A model generated the notes under the pieces. It was not told the origin of the DNA, made no database searches, and saw nothing but the letters and a program-made list of their open reading frames with translations. This document shows, in pieces, positions 10,233 to 20,249 of a stretch of DNA of 64,000 nucleotides. The DNA lies in contig NC_087065.1 in the NCBI RefSeq assembly GCF_963678635.1, positions 63,828,973 through 63,892,972 on the forward strand. The letters run 5' to 3'. Source of the DNA: Symsagittifera roscoffensis (lineage: Eukaryota; Xenacoelomorpha; Acoela; Convolutidae). The translations under genes and the position numbers were made by a program. Within the stretch, counting starts at the first letter, position 1, and every line of letters starts with the position of its first letter.

Positions 10233-10532
10233 ATGAGTTTAGACAAGTCAAGGATACCAAAACGAGGTAATAGCTCTAGGAAGTTCATACCTGAAAAGCA
10301 AAGAAAAACGATGACCGATCCTTTTGTGGATTGGATCAAGCGAACCCGGTCCGATAAAGAGGGGACGGTTTCAGGCAGAATGGTTGAAACGAGAAGTCAA
10401 AAGACCTCAGAAGAGCGAAGAGAACTGTTAGAAGTGGAGGTCAATACGGACCATACCATGAACGACAACCAGGGAGTAAATGGACTGGAAGGGAGAGGCA
10501 GAAGGCTGGCGAGTGAGTCTACTCCGGTATAA
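10233..10532 (+). CDS. Short ORF in frame with and upstream of gag-pol (99 aa)
   Basis: Starts ATG at 10233 and ends TAA at 10530-10532. It is basic at the N terminus and acidic and polar later, with no recognisable domain. It is in the same frame as gag-pol, and the 16 codons between the TAA and the gag-pol ATG at 10581 are all open, so this may be the true N terminus of Gag separated by one stop codon. The stop is followed by CAA. It could reflect stop-codon readthrough, a nonsense mutation, or an independent small leader ORF. Confidence 0.5.
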   Translation: MSLDKSRIPKRGNSSRKFIPEKQRKTMTDPFVDWIKRTRSDKEGTVSGRMVETRSQKTSEERRELLEVEVNTDHTMNDNQGVNGLEGRGRRLASESTPV

Positions 10533-10580
10533 CAAGGCCATGATTTCGCCACTTCCACCGGGACATTGGATCGCGAGGAG

Positions 10581-13500
10581 ATGTCGGAACTGTCCGACAT
10601 CTCAACTGAAGTAACGGCGACTAGAAGATCTCCGACAGACAACACTATGATGGCAGGCGGAATGGGGAAACAAACAACGTCATCATCATTCTCAGAAAGA
10701 ATGAAGAACACCTTCGGAAACATCTTTCCATTCAGCATGGGAGGAGGAGCAGGAAACGAAGGGGAGTCCCAGGAGGAAGAGGATGAAGAGGAGCAAGGGG
10801 ACTTTGGATCTCAAGTCAGCCTCAATAGTTCGATCCATGAGAGTGAGGCACACGTCGGAAGAGAGACTGGAACCCTGGATAAATTTGGTGTAGTGACAAC
10901 GATAAGCAAAGAGGCAAACACACCGGGCCAGTCGAAGGACTTCGCGATCAGGATAAGTTCGGAGCCACAACCTGAAGAGAGTAGAACCAGAGGGCTTGGC
11001 AACGCGTTAGCGGATCCTGAAATGGATAATGAAAAGACGTCAAGACAGAGAGTCAAGGCCCGGATCTCGACCAGCACGAAGCTACCTGGGACCGACAGAG
11101 TTACACCACCACTAGTGACGCCACTCATGGATAACGGGGCAGCACTAGAGGAAGCCTTAAACAACATAGTGGGCAGTTTAGGAGAACAAAATGAACAGAT
11201 GTCGATAAGGATGAGTGAACTAGAAAGAGCAGTTCACATTGAAAGAGAAAGTCTGCGGGAAGAAATAAACCGCAACAGACAAGAAGTTGACAGAAGCGAA
11301 AAACGCTTGAGAGAAAGAACGGACGAACATATGACGAGGAACTTGTCGCGAATGACAAGAGAAGCGGAACAGAGGGAGTTACGCTTAAGAGCCGACATGG
11401 AGAAGTTAAGAATTCAGCAAGAGCAGTCTCTTGGGTCTCTTGACACAAAGATAGACGCGATGATGGAGAGGCGAACGCAGGCTATCATGGATAGGTTGGA
11501 CGGGCTACTAAACAGCAAGAGTGGACCAAAAGAAGGAGAGCCGAACTCGGGAGGTCCCAGCAGGGAACCGAGGGTGAACTTCAATGAACATCAAAGGAGG
11601 AAGACAAATGGATCCACTAGGGGCAGGGGCAGTTCATCAGGCTATGCCACAAGGGGTAATACAGCATGGGGCCCGAACAGTAGAGCAAGTTCGACGGGGA
11701 ACAGACAAACCTCGAACGAACGACCAACGCAAAGCACACATGCGACCGGGAGAAGCGATTCTGGCAACATGGGGCATACAAGCCCGAGGAGGAGTCACAT
11801 GGGCCAAGCGGGAAACGCTCATGGTGATTCGGATTGTAGGGATGCACCGCACATAGAGCCTTCGACAAGGTGTGAGGACACTCAGGCGAGACACTCAAGG
11901 GATGCTACGGCAATGGCCACAGCATTTGAACCCCTGAACAGGTCTTTGGAGACATTCCTGACGCGGTTATCTAGAACCAATGAACGCAGTGAAAAGTCCA
12001 GAAGAGTCTTTAAGAAACCAAGATGCTACAAAGACGAATCTGATGGCTGTATTGATACCTGGATAGAGGTAATGAAGCTGCATTTCGAGGAAGAAGACTT
12101 GTCTGAGAGACAGGAATGCAGCGCGCTCACCAGCAACCTAGAAGGGACAGCCCTGAACTGTGTCATGGCCAAGAAACAGTATCAACGTGACACTGCTGAG
12201 AAAATCTTCGAAATCTTATTAAACCGTTTCGGATCAGGGGTGCAGGGGCACCAGGCGATGATGCGCTTCGAGAAACGGAGGCAACGAGAAGATGAAACAA
12301 TAGACAAGTTTCTCGATGATTTGGAAATGCTGAGAAGACGCAGCCAACCGGATGAGTCAAACCGAAGGATGAACCTGGCCGTAGCCTCAAAATTCATCGA
12401 TGGTGTGAAAAATGATGAACTTCGTACGATGCTAGCAACGCATTACACACCACTATCAACTAATGCGCCAACACCGGAGGAGTTGAGGCTCAAATCAAAA
12501 GAGTATCTTTTGTTGAAACCTCCTTCGAGATCTGGATATTACAAGAACAATTATGGCAATTTTAACAACGGACCAGCGAACCAAGGGAACCATTGGTACA
12601 AACCGAGGGATGATATGGACAAGAGACGTTCTTGTGCTAATTGCAGTTCAACAGACCATCATGTGTCAGCATGCCCAGCTTACAAACAAGGCATGAAAGC
12701 AATAGGCTTTAGCCTCGAAGACGAAGATGCGTCAGAGTTGGATCATGAGGATTTCATGAGAGGAGTAATTGCGAAATTTGGCCCGAGGTGTTTCTTTTGC
12801 AACTTGGAAGGTCATTTTAAATCAGACTGTCCACAATTCTGGGATGCAGTGGCAGACATCAAGCATCCAAGGCATGAAGAAGCTTTATCAGGAGTGAAAG
12901 CAAGCAAGGCTCGACTTTTAAACGAAGCAGAGGCACGCAGGAAGGACAAACCTCAAGAGCTGGCGGCAAAGAAAATGCAAGCGGTAACAGGAGAAGCATG
13001 TGAACCGGAACCAGCAACTGCGGCCGATGACTTCAAGATCGATTACAAGGCAGCCGCAAAGGATGCTCTAAATAGAGTACAGCAGGAATTGGTGACGAAA
13101 GAGATCGAACAAAAAGTGAAACTTGAACTGGAAAATGAAAAGCTTCAGGAGCAACTGAATACCTTCGAGGCAACGGAGTTCGAAGAGACGAAAACACCAA
13201 GCAGTTTAGATATGAAACTTAAAGTGATCTCCGGTAAGAGGTTCGGCATGGCGCCACAGGGAAAGAAGATACAGTCGATAATCTCAGTGGCTGGACACCA
13301 GGTAATAAGAAATTTGAGTGAACCATCAGAGTTCACTTTAATGCATTTGGACACATATGCAGATTATCTGAGGCAGGTGGAGCCACGCACTGAGTCGAGA
13401 GCTGTGCGAGCACTACTAACGACGGGTGGCCCTCGCATGAAGAAACTTCATGGACGCTACTTGGAGGTCTATGGGCCGTATCAAATAATGCTGAACGTGG

Positions 13501-16500
13501 ATGGAATCAGCATCTACACCAGGACTTACATAACAACAGATGATGACCAAATGGGGCAGATCTATTTGGGTGAAGAGGAACTCAAAGTCCGCAGGATAGG
13601 CCATGACGCCATGATGGAACAAGACGCGGTACATATTGGATATGAAGCAGATGTGACAGCACACCTGCTTGACACCAACGGAACAAAAATCGGAGTCACA
13701 GGGCTTCTGGACACAGGCGCGGTGGTAAGTGTGATGCCGATAAAAACCTGGGAGAGAATGGGCTTCACGCGGGAAGATCTGATTCCTACGAATCTCCGAC
13801 TAGCCGCTGCAAATCGAGGAGCTATCTACGTAGCCGGAAGAACACCGGTGACGGTCCTTCACATGGGAGGACGGAACCTTTGGATGAGCTTCCTGGTGGT
13901 AGAGAATCTGGACGACGCCGACCAATTCATCTTGGGCAGAGATTTTGTCAGGAATTTTGATGTGATGATTGACTTGAACAACGGTCTAATACGGATTAGA
14001 AACCCGGACCGAAAGTATGTTAAGAGACCCATTAATAGGATAATCACAGATGAAAATAAGGTACCAGTTTTTTTGGATAGAAAAGTAAAGTTACAACCAG
14101 GAAAAGCTGTAGTAGCAATTTTTAGAATGAGAAATTTAAATTCGTTAAGTGATAGCAAACAGGTTTGCTTAGTACCGAATCCAAATAGTCAGAGTTCGGT
14201 GATTTTAGGCCGGAGCTTCTCGGTAACGCGAAACGGACTGTGTGTCAGTGTGTTGTTGAACACACTGGACACCACGGTTTCAATCCAGCGTGGAAAGAAG
14301 CTTGGTTACGCATTGCCGATGAGGACCGACTATGAAGAGACACAAAACTTGAAGAAATATAGTGTGAAAGACTGTCCTTATCATGCAAATAAGGATAAAA
14401 TCTTAAAGAGAATTAATGAATTAAAATCTATTCATAAATTGTTTTCAATGAAATCCGAAACGGACGACGGCTTATCAAGCTGCTCGAATTTTCCGGAACG
14501 CCCCTCGTCATATGAACTAGATTCTGACAAACCGGTTTTGCCAGAAATAGAACATTTAAAAGGAAAAATAGGTGAGGGAGATTTTGAAAAATTGCGGGAC
14601 CTCCTAAATCGGAACGCCGAGGTATTTTCAAAACATAAGGCGGACATCGGTTGCTGTAATTTCGTAGAACACGAAATCGAACTAGAAGAGGGTGCCGTTC
14701 CCCATAGGGAAGGCGCAAGGCGAATGACGCCACATAAATCGGAAGCGTGCCGAGCGGAAATAGAAATGTTGCTTGAATACGACATGATAGAACCCTCGAA
14801 ATCACCATGGGCTTGCGGAGTAGTAATGGCGAAAAAGAAAGGGGGGCAGCTTAGATTTTGTTGCGACTTTCGTTACTTGAACGCGGTAACGATTAAAGAT
14901 GCGTACCCGATACCGCGAATAGACGAGAGCCTATCCAAACTTGGTGATGCAAAGTTCTTCACCACATTGGACTTGGGTTCTGCCTTCTGGCAGGTTCCTC
15001 TGCGAAAGAAGGACAGGGAGAAAACCGGATTCGCGTGCGAATTGGGGTTGTACCAGTGGAAGAGGATGCCCTTCGGCTTGTGCAATGCAACAGCAACCTT
15101 TCAAAGGCTGATGGCTCAGGCTTTGACAGGAGTGACCAAAAAGTACGGGAATCTCTTGATGTGCTACGTGGATGACGTAGTCATAGCGACACCAACCCTG
15201 GAGGATCACATTGATCGACTCGATGAGGTCTTTGGATGTATGAAAAGAGCAGGCTTGAAATGCAAACCATCGAAATGTGAAATCCTTAGGGATTCGATCA
15301 AGTACCTGGGAAGAATGGTGGACAGGCATGGTGTGAGGCCAGATCCGGACGCAGTGGAAGCAGTGTTGACATGGAAAGCTCCGAGAACGGACACACAGCT
15401 CATGAGCTTCCTAGGGTTTGCCAATTACTACCGAGAATTCATTAAGGGATATGCGGACAAAGTGTATCCGATGCAGAAGCTGATGCGCAACAAAGGGAAG
15501 AAGTTCGAATGGAACGATGAAGCACAAGTTGCTTTCGAGAACATAAAGCGGGAACTGTGCGAAGCGCCAGTGCTAGGCATGCCTACAGAAAAGGGCATGT
15601 ATGTTCTTGACACGGACGCATCGGTGGTGGCCATCTCAGGAATCTTGCATCAAGAGCAAGAATGGAACGGAAGAACAGTTCTCCGTCCCATTGCATACGG
15701 CAGCAAGGTCCTGAGTGACACAGAGATGAAATATGGCGCACCAAAAGCAGAAATGTTTGCAGTAGTTACCTTCGTGGAGAAGTACCGTGCATACTTGGGG
15801 AGCGCTCCCTTCAAGTTACGCGTGGACAACAGAGCGTTATCCTGGTTGAAGACCTACTCGATGGATCAGAGTTATATTGGTAGATGGATAGTCAGATTGG
15901 ATGGCTACCATATGATAATCGAACATAGGATGCGTGATAAACATCAGAATGCTGACAGTCTCAGCAAGAAAACTGAGTTCTATGAAAGATTGGAGCAGAA
16001 GCAGGCCAATCAGGCGGAAGTAAAGGAGGGATTCTCGTTTCTGGACAAAGAAACTTATGAAGCGCTTCCCTTAACGAGATGGTTGGATAAGTCTGGACAT
16101 CCAATTCCAGGGCATCCTGAGTTACCTGTAGAGAAAGCAGCTGAGATAAAGATCCTGTCCAAGGAGGATCCAGTCCCCTTAGATTTGTTGCTGCGCTCGA
16201 ACCTGGTCCAGCAAGAACTCTCTCGCATGAATATAAACAGCCTCTCATTTTTGGATAAAACGGTGCAAGTCACACCACAAGTAATGCGGATGCTGGGTGG
16301 ATTGTTAGAAAGAGAAGTGACCAGAGATGACCCCGAGTGGACAGCAGCAGTGGCATCGCTAACAGTCAGTAAGAAAGTGAAGATCATGCCGTCCAGACAA
16401 CAGCACGAAGAGAACAAGAGGGATTGTAGGACAATAGTTCAGCAACTAGTATCCTCAATACCCCAAGAGATTTTAACCAGTACTTCCTACGGACAGAAAG

Positions 16501-19500
16501 GACGGGAGAGCGGCAAGCAAAAGAAAACTGTCACCTTTGTAGACCGGGATAAAGAGGGTGGAGTTGTAAAACAAAATCTGCTGCAAGACTATTTGTCCGG
16601 GGAGAAGGATAAGGAGAAAAACCAGCGATCACAAGATCAACACCCGGGACAAGGAAATTTGTCCGGGGAGTCCGAGATAGACGAGAAAATTCCTGATGAG
16701 AAACAGGACCTAGAGAACAAAGTTTTGTCCGGGGAGTTCAGATGGATGCGAAGGAAATACGGACATGATCTGGAGGAGCGTGCAGTCTCCAGCACAACAC
16801 CTTCGACGGATGATAAGTCAGAAAGCTCGAGAATGAACACCTATTCAGACAGGGATTCGACCTCGGGATCAGAACTGTCAGAACTGGCGATACACACGCT
16901 ACTAGTGGAAACTCGGGCGAGAAACCTGGACAGAGAGGTGTACCAGGATCCTGACAGTGATCGCTACCTAATACCAAGCGAAAGAGTCTTTGACAACGCA
17001 GCGGATGACTTAGAAACGATAGCGGTATCGAAACGTTCGATAAGCCTGTTGCCGCAGAAAGAGGTAGTCAGGACTGATCTTCAGCCGTTTCAACAAGAAA
17101 CACAACCGTTGGCGAAGATTTGGTGCGTTAAGATGGAAGAAGACACACATCAGCCTAACGAGCTGAACAGTCAGATGAGAGTCATGAAGACGTACTTGAA
17201 GGCGAGATACAGACTCTCGGACCTTCTAAGGGCGCAGAGAAATGATCGCATGACAAGCAACCTAAAAAGGTGGATAGAAAACGGTGCACCTGACAAAGGT
17301 GACCTGGAAGAAGACAGCTATAGGATCCTGAGACAATACTTCATGCAGAAGGAGGGGAGATTATATCTGAACAAGGACGGGATCGTGGCTTGCAGGAGAA
17401 GAGAAGAAGACAAGGTCTTATACAAATATAACGCGATAGTGTTGCCGCAACTCTATCAGACAGAACTATTATTCAGGTCGCATGATCAGATGGGCCATCA
17501 AGGGATCGACAAAGTGTATCAGAGGATCCTGAAGCGCTTTGAGTGGCCTGGGATGAAAAAGGCATGCGAGAAATGGGTGACAGCATGTCTGTCATGCCAA
17601 CAGGTCAAGGATCCTAGGAAGTTGCGATTTCCTTTACAATCAATTGAGTCGTCTGAATTCAACGAGGTGGTGCAGATAGATCACCAGAAGATATGCATGA
17701 CAGACAGCGGTTACAACCAAGTCTTGGTCATGATAGATCACTTCACGAAGTATGCAGAGGCCGTGCCCTGCATAACTGCCTCGGCGGAAGAGACATGCGA
17801 CCACCTGATCAATACGTGGATAGCAAGACACGGATGTCCAATGACGTTTCAATCGGACAATGGAACGGCTTTCGTAGGCGAGCTTACGAAAGAGCTTATG
17901 AGACGGTCACAAGTCGCTCAGGCTCACTCCACGACATACCACCCTCAGACGAATGGCTTAGTGGAAAGACAGAATAGGACGTTAGTATCGATGCTGAGAG
18001 TATACTGTTCCAGGTATATGACCGATTGGGACAGATACCTTCCACAGGTGATGGGAGCTTATAATAGCACGCAACACTCCACCACTGGAGTCAGTCCACA
18101 CATGATGCTGACGGGACACGAGAAGTCTTTACCCTTGACATTCTTCTACCCAGAGTATGAGGGAAAGAAAACATCCCCACAGGTCTACGTGAGGGATGTG
18201 ATCAGACGCCAACAGGAGTTGAACGACTTGTGTAGACGAAACACTCAGCAGGCACAGGCAAGGCAGAGGAAAAGATTCGACAAGAAAGCAGCTGGTGCAA
18301 AGGCTTACTCGGTGGGAGACTACGTATGGGTATTTCAGAACGTTATACCACCGAAAGGGACAAAAAAGCTTCTGAAGAAGTGGAGGGGACCCTTCATGAT
18401 TACAGAGGTGCACCAAGAGGGACGCTTTTATAGACTGAGTACTGGCCGAGCCGCCCACTACGAGAACATCAAGCCACACAATCCATCGACAGAAGACTGG
18501 TGTATACCTGCAGACATGGAAGAAGGGGATTATCTAATGATGGATCCTGCTTGTGAGGTCAATGAAAAAGGCACCAGGGAGAAGAACGATGGAAACGAAG
18601 TCGTAGAGGAAGGTACGGATACACCATTGGACCTGGATCCAAACGAACAGATCGAAGCGGACGATGAAACCTTGCCCTACGCAGAGGAAGATTGGCAGGA
18701 TTCCGAACAGACAGAGGTTCCCAAGAACATGGAACCAGATCTGCCGTTCACGATGCAGACTCGTCAGAAAGACGGGACGAGACTAAGAAAGAAATACAAT
18801 CCTTACGGTGACGACTTTGTAGTGGATAGGATAGATCTAAAGAAAATAGTGGAGGAAGTAGTGGGTTTAGAAGAAATAACAGTGTCACAGGACATTGACA
18901 TAGTCGATGATCACAACGACGAGTGGGTTGACGACTGGTCGAAACCCGAGGTGGAGTTCGACGATGAGCAACAGCAGTCAAATGAACAAGACCTGACGAA
19001 CCTGCGCGTCTTAGAGTGGCTGAACGAAATGACATCAGACCCTGAAAAGACCAGCGTTACGATTCAAGACGTAGATCGCGAAAGCGCTAAATACATTAAG
19101 ACCGAACGAGATGATCCTTCCTGGGCTGCCCAGGAAGGACAACTTCTCATTCCAGCTTCTAATCTTGACTTAATACCCGGTATGCGATCGACGAGGACGC
19201 CGATGGATATTTTTGTCCGGGGAGTGGGGGTAGGACTTACCCACACTGAAAACTTGATAATAAAAAAATTGAGAATAGCAAGAGAAACAGGAAACTTAGA
19301 AGCAGAAACAGGTGAAGAACCTAAGAAACCTGACATAGGCAGGGTAGTTGAGTCATATTTTAATTTACCAAATGAATATTCTAGTAACATAATACTAACA
19401 GACAGTGATTTCATACTCACAAACAGAACATGTGCGGTAGCTATCACCGCAGACATGAGTTTTAGGACGGCGCTAGCGGCAGATTTTAAGAGGGAATATA

Positions 19501-19835
19501 AAAACGTGGAATTCCTTTGGAAGCAAAGACCGGGGATAGGGGGCGTAGCAGCCTTACCTCCGGCGGTGTCGCAGATACCGGGAAAGTACTTGTGCTTCTT
19601 GGTAACGAGGGCGACGGAGAAGCAGCACGTGGACCCAAAAAACCTAGTCTTGTCTTTGACGAGGCTGAGGGACTTCCTTGTGGAAATGGACGTGAAGGAG
19701 CTTTCGCTTCCAGTGTACGATCCAAATAGAGGAAGACTGCATCCTCGGGAATTATACGCGCTTGTACACGTGATATTCTCTGATACGAACATACAAGTGT
19801 ATCTACATAAGAAATATTACTTAAGTATAGGCTAA
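10581..19835 (+). CDS. gag-pol: Gag-Pol polyprotein with C-terminal macro-like domain (element B)
   Basis: One 3,084-codon frame; first ATG at 10581, with the same frame open back to 10533. Order: acidic N terminus; coiled coil (11130-11520); retrotransposon Gag/capsid-like region (12000-12520); two CCHC zinc knuckles (C-x2-C-x4-H-x4-C at 12633 and 12789); aspartic protease with D-T-G at 13710-13718 and I-L-G-R-D-F near 13930; reverse transcriptase with Y-V-D-D at 15165-15176; RNase H (D-T-D-A-S near 15609, A-E-M near 15750, V-D-N near 15822); a ~400-aa linker with L-S-G-E repeats; integrase HHCC finger (17475-17600) and D, D-35-E core (17676, 17856, 17964 region); W-R-G-P-F motif near 18380; an acidic extension; and a TARG1-like macro domain (19380-19826). 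No gag/pol frameshift. All core catalytic motifs are present, so the product is probably active. Confidence 0.93.
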   Translation: MSELSDISTEVTATRRSPTDNTMMAGGMGKQTTSSSFSERMKNTFGNIFPFSMGGGAGNEGESQEEEDEEEQGDFGSQVSLNSSIHESEAHVGRETGTLDKFGVVTTISKEANTPGQSKDFAIRISSEPQPEESRTRGLGNALADPEMDNEKTSRQRVKARISTSTKLPGTDRVTPPLVTPLMDNGAALEEALNNIVGSLGEQNEQMSIRMSELERAVHIERESLREEINRNRQEVDRSEKRLRERTDEHMTRNLSRMTREAEQRELRLRADMEKLRIQQEQSLGSLDTKIDAMMERRTQAIMDRLDGLLNSKSGPKEGEPNSGGPSREPRVNFNEHQRRKTNGSTRGRGSSSGYATRGNTAWGPNSRASSTGNRQTSNERPTQSTHATGRSDSGNMGHTSPRRSHMGQAGNAHGDSDCRDAPHIEPSTRCEDTQARHSRDATAMATAFEPLNRSLETFLTRLSRTNERSEKSRRVFKKPRCYKDESDGCIDTWIEVMKLHFEEEDLSERQECSALTSNLEGTALNCVMAKKQYQRDTAEKIFEILLNRFGSGVQGHQAMMRFEKRRQREDETIDKFLDDLEMLRRRSQPDESNRRMNLAVASKFIDGVKNDELRTMLATHYTPLSTNAPTPEELRLKSKEYLLLKPPSRSGYYKNNYGNFNNGPANQGNHWYKPRDDMDKRRSCANCSSTDHHVSACPAYKQGMKAIGFSLEDEDASELDHEDFMRGVIAKFGPRCFFCNLEGHFKSDCPQFWDAVADIKHPRHEEALSGVKASKARLLNEAEARRKDKPQELAAKKMQAVTGEACEPEPATAADDFKIDYKAAAKDALNRVQQELVTKEIEQKVKLELENEKLQEQLNTFEATEFEETKTPSSLDMKLKVISGKRFGMAPQGKKIQSIISVAGHQVIRNLSEPSEFTLMHLDTYADYLRQVEPRTESRAVRALLTTGGPRMKKLHGRYLEVYGPYQIMLNVDGISIYTRTYITTDDDQMGQIYLGEEELKVRRIGHDAMMEQDAVHIGYEADVTAHLLDTNGTKIGVTGLLDTGAVVSVMPIKTWERMGFTREDLIPTNLRLAAANRGAIYVAGRTPVTVLHMGGRNLWMSFLVVENLDDADQFILGRDFVRNFDVMIDLNNGLIRIRNPDRKYVKRPINRIITDENKVPVFLDRKVKLQPGKAVVAIFRMRNLNSLSDSKQVCLVPNPNSQSSVILGRSFSVTRNGLCVSVLLNTLDTTVSIQRGKKLGYALPMRTDYEETQNLKKYSVKDCPYHANKDKILKRINELKSIHKLFSMKSETDDGLSSCSNFPERPSSYELDSDKPVLPEIEHLKGKIGEGDFEKLRDLLNRNAEVFSKHKADIGCCNFVEHEIELEEGAVPHREGARRMTPHKSEACRAEIEMLLEYDMIEPSKSPWACGVVMAKKKGGQLRFCCDFRYLNAVTIKDAYPIPRIDESLSKLGDAKFFTTLDLGSAFWQVPLRKKDREKTGFACELGLYQWKRMPFGLCNATATFQRLMAQALTGVTKKYGNLLMCYVDDVVIATPTLEDHIDRLDEVFGCMKRAGLKCKPSKCEILRDSIKYLGRMVDRHGVRPDPDAVEAVLTWKAPRTDTQLMSFLGFANYYREFIKGYADKVYPMQKLMRNKGKKFEWNDEAQVAFENIKRELCEAPVLGMPTEKGMYVLDTDASVVAISGILHQEQEWNGRTVLRPIAYGSKVLSDTEMKYGAPKAEMFAVVTFVEKYRAYLGSAPFKLRVDNRALSWLKTYSMDQSYIGRWIVRLDGYHMIIEHRMRDKHQNADSLSKKTEFYERLEQKQANQAEVKEGFSFLDKETYEALPLTRWLDKSGHPIPGHPELPVEKAAEIKILSKEDPVPLDLLLRSNLVQQELSRMNINSLSFLDKTVQVTPQVMRMLGGLLEREVTRDDPEWTAAVASLTVSKKVKIMPSRQQHEENKRDCRTIVQQLVSSIPQEILTSTSYGQKGRESGKQKKTVTFVDRDKEGGVVKQNLLQDYLSGEKDKEKNQRSQDQHPGQGNLSGESEIDEKIPDEKQDLENKVLSGEFRWMRRKYGHDLEERAVSSTTPSTDDKSESSRMNTYSDRDSTSGSELSELAIHTLLVETRARNLDREVYQDPDSDRYLIPSERVFDNAADDLETIAVSKRSISLLPQKEVVRTDLQPFQQETQPLAKIWCVKMEEDTHQPNELNSQMRVMKTYLKARYRLSDLLRAQRNDRMTSNLKRWIENGAPDKGDLEEDSYRILRQYFMQKEGRLYLNKDGIVACRRREEDKVLYKYNAIVLPQLYQTELLFRSHDQMGHQGIDKVYQRILKRFEWPGMKKACEKWVTACLSCQQVKDPRKLRFPLQSIESSEFNEVVQIDHQKICMTDSGYNQVLVMIDHFTKYAEAVPCITASAEETCDHLINTWIARHGCPMTFQSDNGTAFVGELTKELMRRSQVAQAHSTTYHPQTNGLVERQNRTLVSMLRVYCSRYMTDWDRYLPQVMGAYNSTQHSTTGVSPHMMLTGHEKSLPLTFFYPEYEGKKTSPQVYVRDVIRRQQELNDLCRRNTQQAQARQRKRFDKKAAGAKAYSVGDYVWVFQNVIPPKGTKKLLKKWRGPFMITEVHQEGRFYRLSTGRAAHYENIKPHNPSTEDWCIPADMEEGDYLMMDPACEVNEKGTREKNDGNEVVEEGTDTPLDLDPNEQIEADDETLPYAEEDWQDSEQTEVPKNMEPDLPFTMQTRQKDGTRLRKKYNPYGDDFVVDRIDLKKIVEEVVGLEEITVSQDIDIVDDHNDEWVDDWSKPEVEFDDEQQQSNEQDLTNLRVLEWLNEMTSDPEKTSVTIQDVDRESAKYIKTERDDPSWAAQEGQLLIPASNLDLIPGMRSTRTPMDIFVRGVGVGLTHTENLIIKKLRIARETGNLEAETGEEPKKPDIGRVVESYFNLPNEYSSNIILTDSDFILTNRTCAVAITADMSFRTALAADFKREYKNVEFLWKQRPGIGGVAALPPAVSQIPGKYLCFLVTRATEKQHVDPKNLVLSLTRLRDFLVEMDVKELSLPVYDPNRGRLHPRELYALVHVIFSDTNIQVYLHKKYYLSIG
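16592..16736 (+). repeat. Three copies of TTTGTCCGGGGAG at exact 66-bp spacing inside pol
   Basis: Copies at 16592-16604, 16658-16670 and 16724-16736 encode L-S-G-E each time, a 22-residue protein repeat in the RNase H-integrase linker. The DNA contains the 11-mer TGTCCGGGGAG that also forms the 3' polypurine tract (26965-26975). Confidence 0.8.
19212..19224 (+). promoter_or_regulatory. Internal polypurine-tract-like copy
   Basis: A fourth exact TTTGTCCGGGGAG inside pol, here followed by TGGGGGTAGG and read in a different frame from the other three (coding V-R-G-V). Conservation of the DNA string rather than the peptide hints at a nucleic-acid function, such as an internal plus-strand priming site. 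Confidence 0.4.
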
Positions 19836-20249
19836 GTGATGAGCGAGAGGGTGTTAGGCCAAAGACCGAGTTACATGTAATATGTGATATGTGTGCCATG
19901 TTATGTTATGTTATGTTATGATGTGTTAGGTTATTAAGATCATGGGTAAGTAGGGGTTAGTGACCATGAACAACTAAATGACGATCTTGGGAATAGATCC
20001 AAAGTTTGGACTGTCCAATCTTAGGTCGAATTCCAAAATTTAATTTTAGAAACCAATTGATTTTAATAAATTTTAGGATAAATATCTTTTTATCTGAACT
20101 GTCTTTAAGCAAATTTTAACGATGTGTGTTAGGGTGAAATTGACAAGTGTGACATTCGTGATTTCTTTTCTAGATCCTGATTGATCATTTAATTGCTCAC
20201 TTGAGTCAAAACTTGAAATCGAAATCAAATCAAACTTGGAAAGAACAGT
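19836..20249 (+). other. Gag-pol / ORF2 spacer with possible splice acceptor
   Basis: 414 bp without an ORF. It holds a short TTATG tandem run (19898-19921) and a pyrimidine tract ending TTTCTTTTCTAG at 20162-20173, 76 nt before the ORF2 ATG. That site could be the 3' splice site for a subgenomic ORF2/ORF3 mRNA, as env genes use in retroviruses. Confidence 0.4.
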
